DNA from: Flavobacterium sp. ACAM 123
GTDB lineage: Bacteria > Bacteroidota > Bacteroidia > Flavobacteriales > Flavobacteriaceae
Length of the DNA stretch: 33,333 nt
Direction: 5' to 3'
Assembly (NCBI RefSeq): GCF_000264055.1
Contig: NZ_AJXL01000041.1
Span: 1 to 33,333, forward strand
Part shown: positions 17,043 to 24,884 of the stretch, in pieces
How positions within the stretch are numbered: position 1 is the stretch's first letter
Layout of the letters: every line of letters begins with the position of its first letter
Position numbers and translations under genes: made by a program
The notes under the pieces: model-generated
Database searches by the model: none
Told to the model about the DNA's origin: nothing
What the model saw: only the letters and a program-made list of their open reading frames with translations

Positions 17043-17423
17043 ATGCTGAATAAAGGACTTCGAGACGAAAAGAAAGTGAAAATTGACACTATGTTAAGTA
17101 CTTTACTTTCTTTGGTTTTTGTTCCAAAATTTTGGATTATCGAAGACATCAGTTTAGTCGATAATCTGCTAACTAATTTTGAATTGACCGTCGATATTCT
17201 GAAACAAATTGAAGAAAAAGACTTGATTTTGTTGTTAGATAAGCACGAAATGGACTGGGCTCAAAAAGAGCAATTTGCTGACTTTTTGCTGGCTTTTTCC
17301 AAAGAGAATCGATTTGATTTATCGGAGAAAGCAATTGCTATTTATGAGCATATTCAATCCGTAAGCAAAACATTTTCGGTGGAAATTTTTAATAAAATAG
17401 CTTCCGCAAAAGCAAATTTATAA
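17043..17423 (+). CDS. Hypothetical protein, 126 residues, locked between hemE and hemF
   Basis: No family is recognised. The protein looks all-alpha and slightly hydrophobic near the start (MLSTLLSLVFVPKFWIIED), then amphipathic helices (LTVDILKQIEEKDLILLLDKH) with no cysteine, no metal motif and no clear membrane span. Its ATG follows the hemE stop with no gap, and its stop overlaps the hemF start by one base (TAATG), so it is translated as part of the heme operon. That coupling argues for a real gene and possibly a helper role in heme synthesis, which is inference. A start at residue 17 is possible but would break the coupling to hemE. Confidence 0.7.
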   Translation: MLNKGLRDEKKVKIDTMLSTLLSLVFVPKFWIIEDISLVDNLLTNFELTVDILKQIEEKDLILLLDKHEMDWAQKEQFADFLLAFSKENRFDLSEKAIAIYEHIQSVSKTFSVEIFNKIASAKANL

Positions 17424-18331
17424 TGAAAGAACAATTTTACAGTTACATACAAAACCTTCAAGATCAAATCGTCGCAGGATTAGAAGCTGTCGATGGTCAA
17501 GCCAAATTCCGTGAAGATCTATGGGAACGTCCGGAAGGTGGAGGAGGAAGAACACGTGTAATCGAGAATGGTGCCGTTTTTGAAAAAGGCGGGGTGAATA
17601 TCTCTGCTGTACATGGAACATTACCAGAAGCCATGCAAAAATTGTTCAATGTAGGAGAAGCTGATTTTTTTGCCTGCGGACTAAGTTTGGTAATGCATCC
17701 TAAAAGCCCATTGGTGCCTACGGTACATGCCAATTGGCGCTATTTTGAAATGTATGATGAAAATGGAAATGTAATCCAGCAATGGTTTGGTGGTGGACAA
17801 GATTTAACGCCGTATTATTTGTTTGAAGAAGATGCAACGCACTTTCACCAAACTTGTAAAAGAGCTTGTGATAAACATAATTCTGATTTTTATCCAAAAT
17901 ATAAAAAACAATGTGACGCCTATTTCTGGAACGCCCATCGCAATGAAGCAAGGGGAATAGGAGGTTTATTTTTCGATTATTGCAAAGCTACTGACGAAAT
18001 GAGTATGGAAAATTGGTTTGATTTTGTGAGTGAAGTGGGGGATAGCTTCCTCGAAGCTTATCTTCCAATAGTGGAAAAGAGAAAAAAATTAGCCTATACT
18101 CCAGAGCAAAAGACCTGGCAGGAAGTTCGTCGAGGTCGTTATGTCGAGTTCAATTTGGTACATGATAAGGGAACTTTGTTTGGATTAAAAACCAACGGCC
18201 GAATCGAAAGTATCCTGATGTCTTTACCACCAAATGTGCAGTGGGTATACGACCATCATCCAGAAGTAGGTAGTGAAGAAGAAAAGTTAATTAAAGTATT
18301 AGAAAATCCAATAAATTGGATTGTCGATTGA
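17423..18331 (+). CDS. hemF: Oxygen-dependent coproporphyrinogen III oxidase
   Basis: HemF converts coproporphyrinogen III to protoporphyrinogen IX with O2. The 302-residue protein has RPEGGGGRTRVIENGAVFEK, VHANWRYFEMYDENG, WFGGGQDLTPYYL, ARGIGGLFFDYCKATDEM and FGLKTNGRIESILMSLPP in the expected order, and ends with the NPINWIVD terminus typical of the family. Presence of the aerobic enzyme fits an oxygen-using organism. It overlaps the upstream 126-residue gene by one base. Confidence 0.96.
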   Translation: MKEQFYSYIQNLQDQIVAGLEAVDGQAKFREDLWERPEGGGGRTRVIENGAVFEKGGVNISAVHGTLPEAMQKLFNVGEADFFACGLSLVMHPKSPLVPTVHANWRYFEMYDENGNVIQQWFGGGQDLTPYYLFEEDATHFHQTCKRACDKHNSDFYPKYKKQCDAYFWNAHRNEARGIGGLFFDYCKATDEMSMENWFDFVSEVGDSFLEAYLPIVEKRKKLAYTPEQKTWQEVRRGRYVEFNLVHDKGTLFGLKTNGRIESILMSLPPNVQWVYDHHPEVGSEEEKLIKVLENPINWIVD

Positions 18332-18452
18332 TGATTAACGATTTTTGATTTCAGAGTTTCTGACTTCAATAATTCGTTTTAAATCATAAATCAGCAATCT
18401 TAACTCGAGAGCTTTGCTCGAATTGGCGAAGCGATCTAAAATTATAAATTAT
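18332..18452. repeat. Repeat-rich leader between hemF and hemB
   Basis: The first half is built of imperfect GATTAACGATTTTTGATTT-like words with a reverse-complement copy (AAATCATAAATC) near 18381-18392. The second half contains CTCGAGAGCTTTGCTCG (4-bp stem CGAG/CTCG) and an overlapping alternative pairing of GCTTTGC with GCGAAGC (18411-18434 region). The two hairpins are mutually exclusive. No convincing promoter was found. It could affect hemB expression or be decayed repeats. Confidence 0.4.
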
Positions 18453-19445
18453 ATGTTTCCATTACACAGAGGTAGAAGATTAAGAACGAACGAATCTATT
18501 CGTTCATTAGTGCGTGAAACCACTTTAAGTCCGTCAGATTTTATGTTTCCTATGTTCATTGCAGAGGGAGAAAATGTGAAAGTTGAAATCGCTTCGATGC
18601 CGGGAATCTTTCGTCGTTCGATTGATTTAACGGTGGAGGAAATCAAAGAAATCTATGCTTTAGGTATTCGAGCGGTGAATATTTATGTAAAAGTAAGTGA
18701 AAACCTAAAAGACAATACCGGAAAAGAAGCCTGGAATAAAGACGGATTGATGCAAGAAGCCATTCGTGCTATTAAAGCAGTTTGTCCTGAAATGATTGTC
18801 ATGCCAGATGTAGCCTTAGATCCGTATTCTATTTACGGTCACGACGGTATTATAGAAAACGGAGATGTACTCAACGACCCTACAAATGATGCTTTGGTAA
18901 AAATGGCCGTTTCACATGCAGTTGCTGGAGCTGATTTTGTTGCCCCATCCGACATGATGGACGGACGAGTTTTACGATTGCGTGAAGGGCTTGATGCTGC
19001 AGGATTCCATAACGTGGGTATCATGAGCTATTCTGCCAAGTATGCCTCGGCATTTTATGGACCATTTCGTGATGCATTAGATAGTGGGCCCGTTGACAAT
19101 AACGATGTTCCAAAAGATAAAAAAACCTATCAAATGGATTATGCTAATCGTATTGAAGCAGTCAAAGAAGCGCTTTGGGATGTGGAAGAAGGAGCAGACA
19201 TGGTAATGATAAAGCCAGGAATTGCGTATTTAGACATCGTAAGGGAAATCAAAAATGCGGTAAATGTTCCGGTAGCTGTATTTCATGTTTCTGGTGAGTA
19301 TGCCATGATCAAGGCCGCAGCCGAAAGAGGATGGTTAGACCATGATAATACGATGATGGAACAATTAATGTGTATCAAACGTGCTGGGGCGAGTTTAATT
19401 TCTACTTATTTTGCAAAGGAAGCCGCTATACTCTTAAACAAATAA
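18453..19445 (+). CDS. hemB: Delta-aminolevulinic acid dehydratase (porphobilinogen synthase), Mg-type metal site
   Basis: HemB condenses two 5-aminolevulinate molecules to porphobilinogen. I start at ATG 18453 (MFPLHRGRRLRTNESIRSL, the family's normal beginning), giving 330 residues; an in-frame TTG at 18414 would add 13 residues. Catalytic lysines lie in YSAKYASAFYGPFRDA and MVMIKPGIAYLD. The metal region reads DVALDPYSIYGHDG, with Ala and Asp in place of the cysteines of zinc enzymes, so this is the Mg2+-dependent, cysteine-free type. It closes the plus-strand heme block, and the cytochrome gene behind it has its own promoter. Confidence 0.96.
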   Translation: MFPLHRGRRLRTNESIRSLVRETTLSPSDFMFPMFIAEGENVKVEIASMPGIFRRSIDLTVEEIKEIYALGIRAVNIYVKVSENLKDNTGKEAWNKDGLMQEAIRAIKAVCPEMIVMPDVALDPYSIYGHDGIIENGDVLNDPTNDALVKMAVSHAVAGADFVAPSDMMDGRVLRLREGLDAAGFHNVGIMSYSAKYASAFYGPFRDALDSGPVDNNDVPKDKKTYQMDYANRIEAVKEALWDVEEGADMVMIKPGIAYLDIVREIKNAVNVPVAVFHVSGEYAMIKAAAERGWLDHDNTMMEQLMCIKRAGASLISTYFAKEAAILLNK

Positions 19446-19460
19446 AACTGATAATTATCA

Positions 19461-19491
19461 TTTGATAAAAAGTTTAAGTTGATTAACTTTG
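19461..19491 (+). promoter_or_regulatory. Consensus Bacteroidota promoter of the cytochrome c gene
   Basis: TTTG at 19461-19464 is followed by 19 nt and TAACTTTG at 19484-19491, a perfect match to TTTG-N19-TAnnTTTG. It ends 19 nt before the ATG. This is the best promoter match in the window and supports independent transcription from hemB. Confidence 0.8.
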
Positions 19492-19510
19492 GGTTAAAAC
19501 ACTTCAAATT

Positions 19511-19927
19511 ATGAAAAAAATAATTTTTATTGCGATCGCAGTAGTAACATTTTCTTGTAAAGGAAAGGAAGAAGAGTCTTTTGGAAAAGGGAATGATACC
19601 GAAAAATCAGGAGGTAGTGTTAATGAGGGAATGGTAGCAGAGACTAAAACCTCGGTAGATTTAGGGGAGTCCATTTTTTTAGGAAAAGGAAATTGCGTTA
19701 GTTGTCATAAAGTCGATGAAAATATGATTGGGCCAAGTTTGCAAAATATTGCTAAAATTTACAAAGAGAAAAACGGGAGTATCGTTGCTTTTCTAAAAGG
19801 CGAAGATGAGCCAATCGTAGATCCGTCGCAGTATGCAATAATGCAAGCGAACATAGCTCTTACTAAAACATTCTCAGATAAGGAATTAACAGCATTAGAA
19901 GCCTACGTTAATTCGACGCTACAATAG
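19511..19927 (+). CDS. Lipoprotein c-type cytochrome (single heme)
   Basis: The 138-residue protein starts with a lipoprotein signal peptide (MKKIIFIAIAVVTFSC, Cys16 as lipid site) and a charged linker, so it is tethered to a membrane on the periplasmic side. Heme c is bound through CVSCH (Cys62, Cys65, His66). A Met in YAIMQANIALTKTFSDKEL is the probable sixth ligand, and LTALEAYVNS is the usual C-terminal helix. It resembles small class I cytochromes that shuttle electrons to terminal oxidases. It directly follows the heme genes but has its own strong promoter. Confidence 0.92.
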   Translation: MKKIIFIAIAVVTFSCKGKEEESFGKGNDTEKSGGSVNEGMVAETKTSVDLGESIFLGKGNCVSCHKVDENMIGPSLQNIAKIYKEKNGSIVAFLKGEDEPIVDPSQYAIMQANIALTKTFSDKELTALEAYVNSTLQ

Positions 19928-20037
19928 ATAAAGTCACAACAAGCGAATTTATAAAGGAATTCACAAGGAATCAAATTTTTTGTAAACTTTTTACCTTTAG
20001 AGGAATCGTTAGGTTTAAATTTAGTTACTTTAATACT

Positions 20038-20508
20038 ATGGAAACCGCTTTTTTCAAAACACCGTTAGGCACTGCTAAGATAGTAGGCGATGAGAACGGT
20101 ATTGCAATAATTTCCGTTCAGGACGAAGGAGAAAGTTCTACTATGATTCCAGAAGTTTTACAGGAATGTGTGATGCAATTAGAGTCTTATTTCGAAGGAA
20201 AAAGAAATGATTTTAGTATCAAACTCAATCCAAAGGGTACTGATTTCCAACAAAAAGTATGGAAAGCGTTGGTAGAAATCCCTTATGGAAAAACCAGGAC
20301 ATATTTAGAACAGTCCAAGGTTTTAGGAGATGTCAAAGCCATTAGGGCTGTGGCTTCCGCCAATGGAAAAAACCCGCTATGGATTGTTGTTCCTTGTCAT
20401 CGTGTCATTGGTACGGACGGTTCGCTCACCGGTTATGCAGGAGGTTTATGGCGTAAAAAATGGCTGTTGGAACACGAAAACCTAAATGCGCAACAAAGAT
20501 TGTTTTAA
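20038..20508 (+). CDS. ogt: Methylated-DNA-[protein]-cysteine S-methyltransferase
   Basis: The 156-residue protein repairs O6-alkylguanine by moving the alkyl group to its own Cys120 in IVVPCHRVIG. The helix-turn-helix region GTDFQQKVWKALVEIPYGKTRTY and the glycine-rich end SLTGYAGGLWRKKWLLEHE are complete. There is no Ada-type N-terminal metal domain, so this is the stand-alone Ogt form. The gene has a 110-nt upstream gap and no obvious partner. Confidence 0.93.
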   Translation: METAFFKTPLGTAKIVGDENGIAIISVQDEGESSTMIPEVLQECVMQLESYFEGKRNDFSIKLNPKGTDFQQKVWKALVEIPYGKTRTYLEQSKVLGDVKAIRAVASANGKNPLWIVVPCHRVIGTDGSLTGYAGGLWRKKWLLEHENLNAQQRLF

Positions 20509-20627
20509 AGAATTAAATGCATATTGCTTGAATTTCTTTATATTCGAACATCGTTAACTTTAATAGTTGTGATTTTCGATAGAAAATAAAAGTTGTATCA
20601 ATCCTTATAAATCTGCGTACAATAAAT

Positions 20628-21341
20628 ATGATAGAAAAATTAAACCTCAATAACATACTTTTCTTAGATATAGAAACTGTTCCGGAAGCGGAGAATTATA
20701 ATGAACTGGATTCGGAAATGAAAGACCTTTGGGAGCATAAAACCCAATACCAACGAAAAGAAGAACATTCCCCAGAAGAGTTTTACGATCGGGCAGGAAT
20801 CTGGGCTGAATTCGGAAAAATAGCGTGCATCTCTGTTGGTTTTTTTGTGACTAAAGGCGATATAAGGAACTTTCGAGTTACGTCCTTCTTTGGTGACGAG
20901 AGGAAGATTCTGAAGGACTTCAATAATCTATTAGACAATCATTTTAATTTGCCACAACATATTTTGTGCGGCCATAATGCTAAAGAATTTGATATTCCGT
21001 TTCTGGCAAGAAGAATGATTATAAACCAAATAGCACTGCCTGATAAGCTAAATTTATTTGGCAAGAAACCTTGGGAAATTCCGCATCTGGATACCTTGGA
21101 GTTATGGAAGTTTGGCGACTACAAGCATTACACTTCTTTAAAATTAATGTGCAAGGTGCTTGGAATACCTTCTCCGAAAGGCGATATTGACGGCAGTCAA
21201 GTAGGTCACGTTTTTTATGTCGATAAAGACATTGACCGGATTGTAAGCTATTGTGAAAAAGACACCATTGCGGTTGCTCAGATTTTTCTCAGACTTAGAA
21301 GAGAAGAGTTATTGATTGAAGACGAGATTATTCACGTTTAA
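20628..21341 (+). CDS. 3'-5' exonuclease of the DnaQ-like DEDDy type
   Basis: The 237-residue protein holds the three exonuclease motifs: FLDIETVPE (Asp14, Glu16), CGHNAKEFDIPFLARRM (Exo II aspartate) and YCEKDTIAVAQIFLRL (YxxxD, Exo III). The last marks the DEDDy subclass, resembling the PolB-like predicted exonuclease family. It should bind two metal ions and trim DNA or RNA 3' ends. It has no polymerase domain. It lies between ogt and the ABC gene, each with separate upstream gaps; a repair role together with ogt is possible but unproven. Confidence 0.88.
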   Translation: MIEKLNLNNILFLDIETVPEAENYNELDSEMKDLWEHKTQYQRKEEHSPEEFYDRAGIWAEFGKIACISVGFFVTKGDIRNFRVTSFFGDERKILKDFNNLLDNHFNLPQHILCGHNAKEFDIPFLARRMIINQIALPDKLNLFGKKPWEIPHLDTLELWKFGDYKHYTSLKLMCKVLGIPSPKGDIDGSQVGHVFYVDKDIDRIVSYCEKDTIAVAQIFLRLRREELLIEDEIIHV

Positions 21342-21473
21342 TAAATAGTTTTCGGATATTTCAATAAATGGAAATTAAGTGGAAATTATAATTGTTGCCA
21401 TTGGAATTCCTTCGATCTCGAGTCCTTAAAAAAATTTGGTGTTGCAAGCGGTTAAATTTTTACTTTTACCATT

Positions 21474-23168
21474 ATGAATAAGCCCCTACTTTCCGTTCAA
21501 AATCTTGAAATCTCATTCAAAAAAGAAGGGATATACAGCCCTGTTATCAGAAACATCAGTTATGATCTGCAGCACAATGAAATCCTTGGAATTGTTGGGG
21601 AATCTGGTTCCGGGAAATCAGTCTCTTCTTTAGCTATTATGGGTTTGTTGCCCGCCAATATCTCAAGAATTTCAGCCGGTACCATTGTTTTTGACAGTAA
21701 AAACGTAGACCAATTAAGCGAAAAAGAATTGCAACAACTAAGAGGAAACCAAATCGCAATGATTTTCCAAGAACCAATGAGTTCGCTTAATCCATCACTT
21801 AAATGTGGTTATCAGGTGCAAGAAATTCTGTTGCAGCACACGAGTTTATCGAAAGCACAGACTAAAACCGAAACGCTTCTGCTATTCGAGAAAGTAAAAT
21901 TACCTGATCCAGAAATACTATTCAATAAATATCCCCACGAAATTTCAGGGGGACAAAAACAGCGTGTCATGATTGCGATGGCGATTGCCTGTAAACCACA
22001 ATTGTTGATTGCGGATGAACCGACAACCGCTTTAGACGTGACGGTACAAAAAGAAATTATCCAGTTGTTGAAAGACATTCAGCAAGAAACGGGAATGAGC
22101 ATTATATTCATTTCACATGATTTGTCGCTGGTTTCCGCTATTGCTCACCGGGTTTTGGTGATGTACCAGGGGGAGATTGTAGAGCAAGGCGAGGTCAAAC
22201 AAATTTTTATAAATCCGGCACATAATTATACAAAAGCTTTAATCGCTTCCCGTCCTTCGCTGGATTTCCGTTTAAAAAGGTTACCCACTATTCAGGATTT
22301 CTTAGAGGATACCATTAATGATGAAGTGGTAACGCAAGAGGATAGAATTCGTTTTCACGATAAACTGTACGATCAGATACCCATTTTGGAAGTCATTAAT
22401 GTGGAGAAAGAATATTTTTCTACAGCGGGTTTCTTCGGAAAAAAAACTGGATTTAAAGCGGTAAATGATGTGAGTTTTAAACTCTATGAGGGCGAAACAT
22501 TAGGATTGGTAGGAGAGAGTGGATGTGGGAAATCGACATTGGGGAATGCTATATTACAATTAGACAAAGCGACTGCAGGACAAATAGTATATAGGGGTCA
22601 GGATATTACCAAACTTGGAAAGACAGCAATAAAAAAATTAAGAAAGGAAATTCAAATCATTTTTCAAGATCCGTACTCGTCATTAAATCCAAGAATCCCT
22701 GTTGGTAAAGCGATTATGGAACCCATGAAGGTACATCGCTTGCATAGAGATGATAAAGAAAGAAAAGCCAAAACGATTGAAATTCTCGAAAGAGTGGGTT
22801 TAGGAGAAGCATACTTTAATAGATATCCCCATGAGTTTTCTGGCGGACAAAGACAGCGCATCGGTATAGCTAGAACGATAGCGTTGCAGCCCAAATTAAT
22901 CGTTTGTGACGAATCGGTTTCGGCATTGGACATATCAGTTCAAGCACAGGTTTTAAACCTTTTAAATGAGTTAAAAGAGAATTTCGGGTTTACCTATATC
23001 TTTATTTCGCATGACTTGGCTGTTGTAAAGTACATGAGTGATCAAGTCTTGGTTATGAATAAGGGAAAAATAGAGGAAATTGCGGATGCTGATGAGCTCT
23101 ATGCTAACCCACAAAAAGAATATACAAAAATGCTGATTGAGGCCATTCCTAAGGATAGTGTCGGTTAG
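21474..23168 (+). CDS. Peptide-type ABC transporter ATP-binding protein with two fused NBDs (DppDF/OppDF-like)
   Basis: Two complete ATPase domains lie in one 564-residue chain. The first has Walker A GESGSGKS (residues 42-49), signature EISGGQKQR and Walker B LLIADEPTTALD. The second has GESGCGKST (about 347), EFSGGQRQR and LIVCDESVSALD. Each is followed by the short C-terminal region typical of oligopeptide/dipeptide importer ATPases, and no membrane segment is present. It would power a peptide or nickel-type importer, but no permease or binding protein is in the window, so partners must be encoded elsewhere. Catalytic glutamates (DEP, DES) are intact in both halves. Confidence 0.92.
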   Translation: MNKPLLSVQNLEISFKKEGIYSPVIRNISYDLQHNEILGIVGESGSGKSVSSLAIMGLLPANISRISAGTIVFDSKNVDQLSEKELQQLRGNQIAMIFQEPMSSLNPSLKCGYQVQEILLQHTSLSKAQTKTETLLLFEKVKLPDPEILFNKYPHEISGGQKQRVMIAMAIACKPQLLIADEPTTALDVTVQKEIIQLLKDIQQETGMSIIFISHDLSLVSAIAHRVLVMYQGEIVEQGEVKQIFINPAHNYTKALIASRPSLDFRLKRLPTIQDFLEDTINDEVVTQEDRIRFHDKLYDQIPILEVINVEKEYFSTAGFFGKKTGFKAVNDVSFKLYEGETLGLVGESGCGKSTLGNAILQLDKATAGQIVYRGQDITKLGKTAIKKLRKEIQIIFQDPYSSLNPRIPVGKAIMEPMKVHRLHRDDKERKAKTIEILERVGLGEAYFNRYPHEFSGGQRQRIGIARTIALQPKLIVCDESVSALDISVQAQVLNLLNELKENFGFTYIFISHDLAVVKYMSDQVLVMNKGKIEEIADADELYANPQKEYTKMLIEAIPKDSVG

Positions 23169-23372
23169 TTTGGCTATACCAAAATAGCTTTAATTGTCTC
23201 CCCGGATACCAAAAAGAATGTTATATTTTATATAGTTAATGTTGCTTAAAAAATAAAATCTAGAATATCCCGTTTCTTTTTTAAGCTCTAGATCAGTTCA
23301 ACAAAATAATCGCAAAGAATTGATTACTAAATTTAGAGTCTTTATAAAACCCATTGCAATTTTTCAAAAAAA

Positions 23373-24392
23373 ATGAATAAATACAATAAAACACATTCAA
23401 TTTTAGTTGTTGAAGATAATTTAACTGACTTTAATAAGATTGAACAATTGATATTGGAACTGGACTTTATTCCTGAAATTAGACATGCAAAAAACTTCGA
23501 AGAAGCATCCGTGATTTTGTCATCTGACGAGAAATTTTTTGACGTTGTTTTATTGGATCTTACGTTGCCAGATATAAGTGCGCAAAATTTGGTTAACGAA
23601 ATGCTAGACAGCGTCTTATTCTGCCCCATAATCGTGTTGACTTCAAATGCGGATGTTGATTTAAGTTTTAGATTAATTTCGCAAGGTGTTTCAGATTATT
23701 TAATGAAGGACGGCTTAACAGCTGCGATGCTGTATAAGAGCATTGTTTGTTCCATAAAGCGTAAGAAAATATTTTTTTCATATGATGAGGAAAAAATACG
23801 ATATACCGATCTTTTTCACTTAAGTCCACTGCCAATGTGGGTTTATGATTTGGGGACATTTGAGTTTTTAGATGTTAATGAAGCCGGTATAAGGAAATAT
23901 GGCTATACAAAAGAGGAGTTTTTAAAGATGACCATAAAAGAGATATGGCCAGAAGAGGACTATCCGCTTTTTGATGAGGGAGTTCATTCTTTTAATCAGT
24001 ATAAGAATAATTTTAAAAAAAGATACTTAAGACATCAGAAAAAAAATCGAGACATAATAAACGTTGAGGTGCAAAGCAATATCATTTACTTTAAAAATCA
24101 AAAGGTGAAATTGGTTATGGCGAATGATATAACCAAACAAATAAAATATATCAAAACGATTGAAAATCAAAATAAAAGTCTCAAAAATATAGCGTGGACA
24201 CATTCACATATAGTGAGAGCACCATTAGCAAAAATGATGTCAATAATTGATTTTATGAAGGAGTCAGATGGAATGTCTGCAGAGTACGAAGACTTGTTGA
24301 ATCACTTTTTTGATTCAGGAACAGAACTTGATGGTATTATTAGGGATATTGTTAAAAAAACAGAAACAATAAATAAAATTGAGGACAAATGA
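23373..24392 (+). CDS. REC-PAS-DHp signalling protein lacking an ATPase domain
   Basis: The 339-residue cytoplasmic protein has a receiver domain (HSILVVEDNLTDF; phospho-acceptor Asp62 in VVLLDLTLPD; conserved Thr and Lys in IIVLTSN and YLMKDG). A PAS domain follows from about residue 145 (FHLSPLPMWVYDLGTFEFLDVN), then a histidine-bearing helix region, IAWTHSHIVRAPLAKMM, in which His279 aligns with the H box SHxxRxPL. The protein stops soon after (IIRDIVKKTE), before any HATPase domain. It therefore cannot phosphorylate itself and may work as a phosphotransfer or partner protein. The stop overlaps the next gene by 4 nt (ATGA). Confidence 0.85.
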   Translation: MNKYNKTHSILVVEDNLTDFNKIEQLILELDFIPEIRHAKNFEEASVILSSDEKFFDVVLLDLTLPDISAQNLVNEMLDSVLFCPIIVLTSNADVDLSFRLISQGVSDYLMKDGLTAAMLYKSIVCSIKRKKIFFSYDEEKIRYTDLFHLSPLPMWVYDLGTFEFLDVNEAGIRKYGYTKEEFLKMTIKEIWPEEDYPLFDEGVHSFNQYKNNFKKRYLRHQKKNRDIINVEVQSNIIYFKNQKVKLVMANDITKQIKYIKTIENQNKSLKNIAWTHSHIVRAPLAKMMSIIDFMKESDGMSAEYEDLLNHFFDSGTELDGIIRDIVKKTETINKIEDK

Positions 24393-24769
24393 GTTACAAT
24401 GTAGTTGTTGTAGATGATGATGAAATAATTCTGTTTTTACATAGTAAAATAATTCAAGCTGTTGGTCTTCATGATTCGCCGAAAACCTTTAATTCGGCAG
24501 TTAAGGTATTGGAATTTTTTGATACCCTTTCTAATGATGTGGACCCTGTTTTGTTGTTTTTAGATATCAATATGCCTGTTATGGATGGCTGGGGATTGTT
24601 GGATATTATTCATAGAGAAGATTTTGATAAAAAAATCGAGGTAATTATGGTCACTTCTTCCGTGGACCAAAGGGACAAAGATAAGGCAGCGTCATATTCA
24701 AAAATAATTAATTTTGTCGAAAAACCACTTAACAAAGCAAGTCTAAGGTTACTAAATTTACGTTTTTAA
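24389..24769 (+). CDS. Stand-alone response regulator receiver
   Basis: The 126-residue protein is a single REC domain: acidic pocket VVVDDDEIILFLH, phospho-acceptor Asp59 in LLFLDINMPVMDGW, conserved Ser/Thr in VIMVTSSVDQ, and Lys in NFVEKPLNKA. It has no output domain. The last helix is short and ends LRLLNLRF. It overlaps the REC-PAS-DHp gene by 4 nt and is surely co-translated, so phosphoryl exchange between the two is likely. It was probably the last gene transcribed before the terminator at 24835. Confidence 0.88.
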   Translation: MSYNVVVVDDDEIILFLHSKIIQAVGLHDSPKTFNSAVKVLEFFDTLSNDVDPVLLFLDINMPVMDGWGLLDIIHREDFDKKIEVIMVTSSVDQRDKDKAASYSKIINFVEKPLNKASLRLLNLRF

Positions 24770-24834
24770 TGGTTTATTGAGTAAATTATGGTGTCATTAC
24801 CCCTAGAATTTTTCTTTTAAAAAGCTTATGGCAC

Positions 24835-24864
24835 AAAAAAAGCCTCACATCACTGTGAGGCTTT
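24835..24864 (-). terminator. Strong rho-independent terminator of the M4 protease gene
   Basis: An 11-bp perfect stem (24839-24849 with 24854-24864, core GCCTCACA/TGTGAGGC) closes a 4-nt loop. On the minus strand it runs into seven Ts, 20 nt after the protease stop codon. The plus side has a weaker T-run and may also stop the receiver gene. Confidence 0.88.
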
Positions 24865-24884
24865 GCTGTTATTGATTAGTAATC

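Noticed and set aside
18414..18452. TTG start extending HemB by 13 residues
   Set aside because: The normal family N terminus begins at ATG 18453, and the extra part is coded by a hairpin-rich leader.
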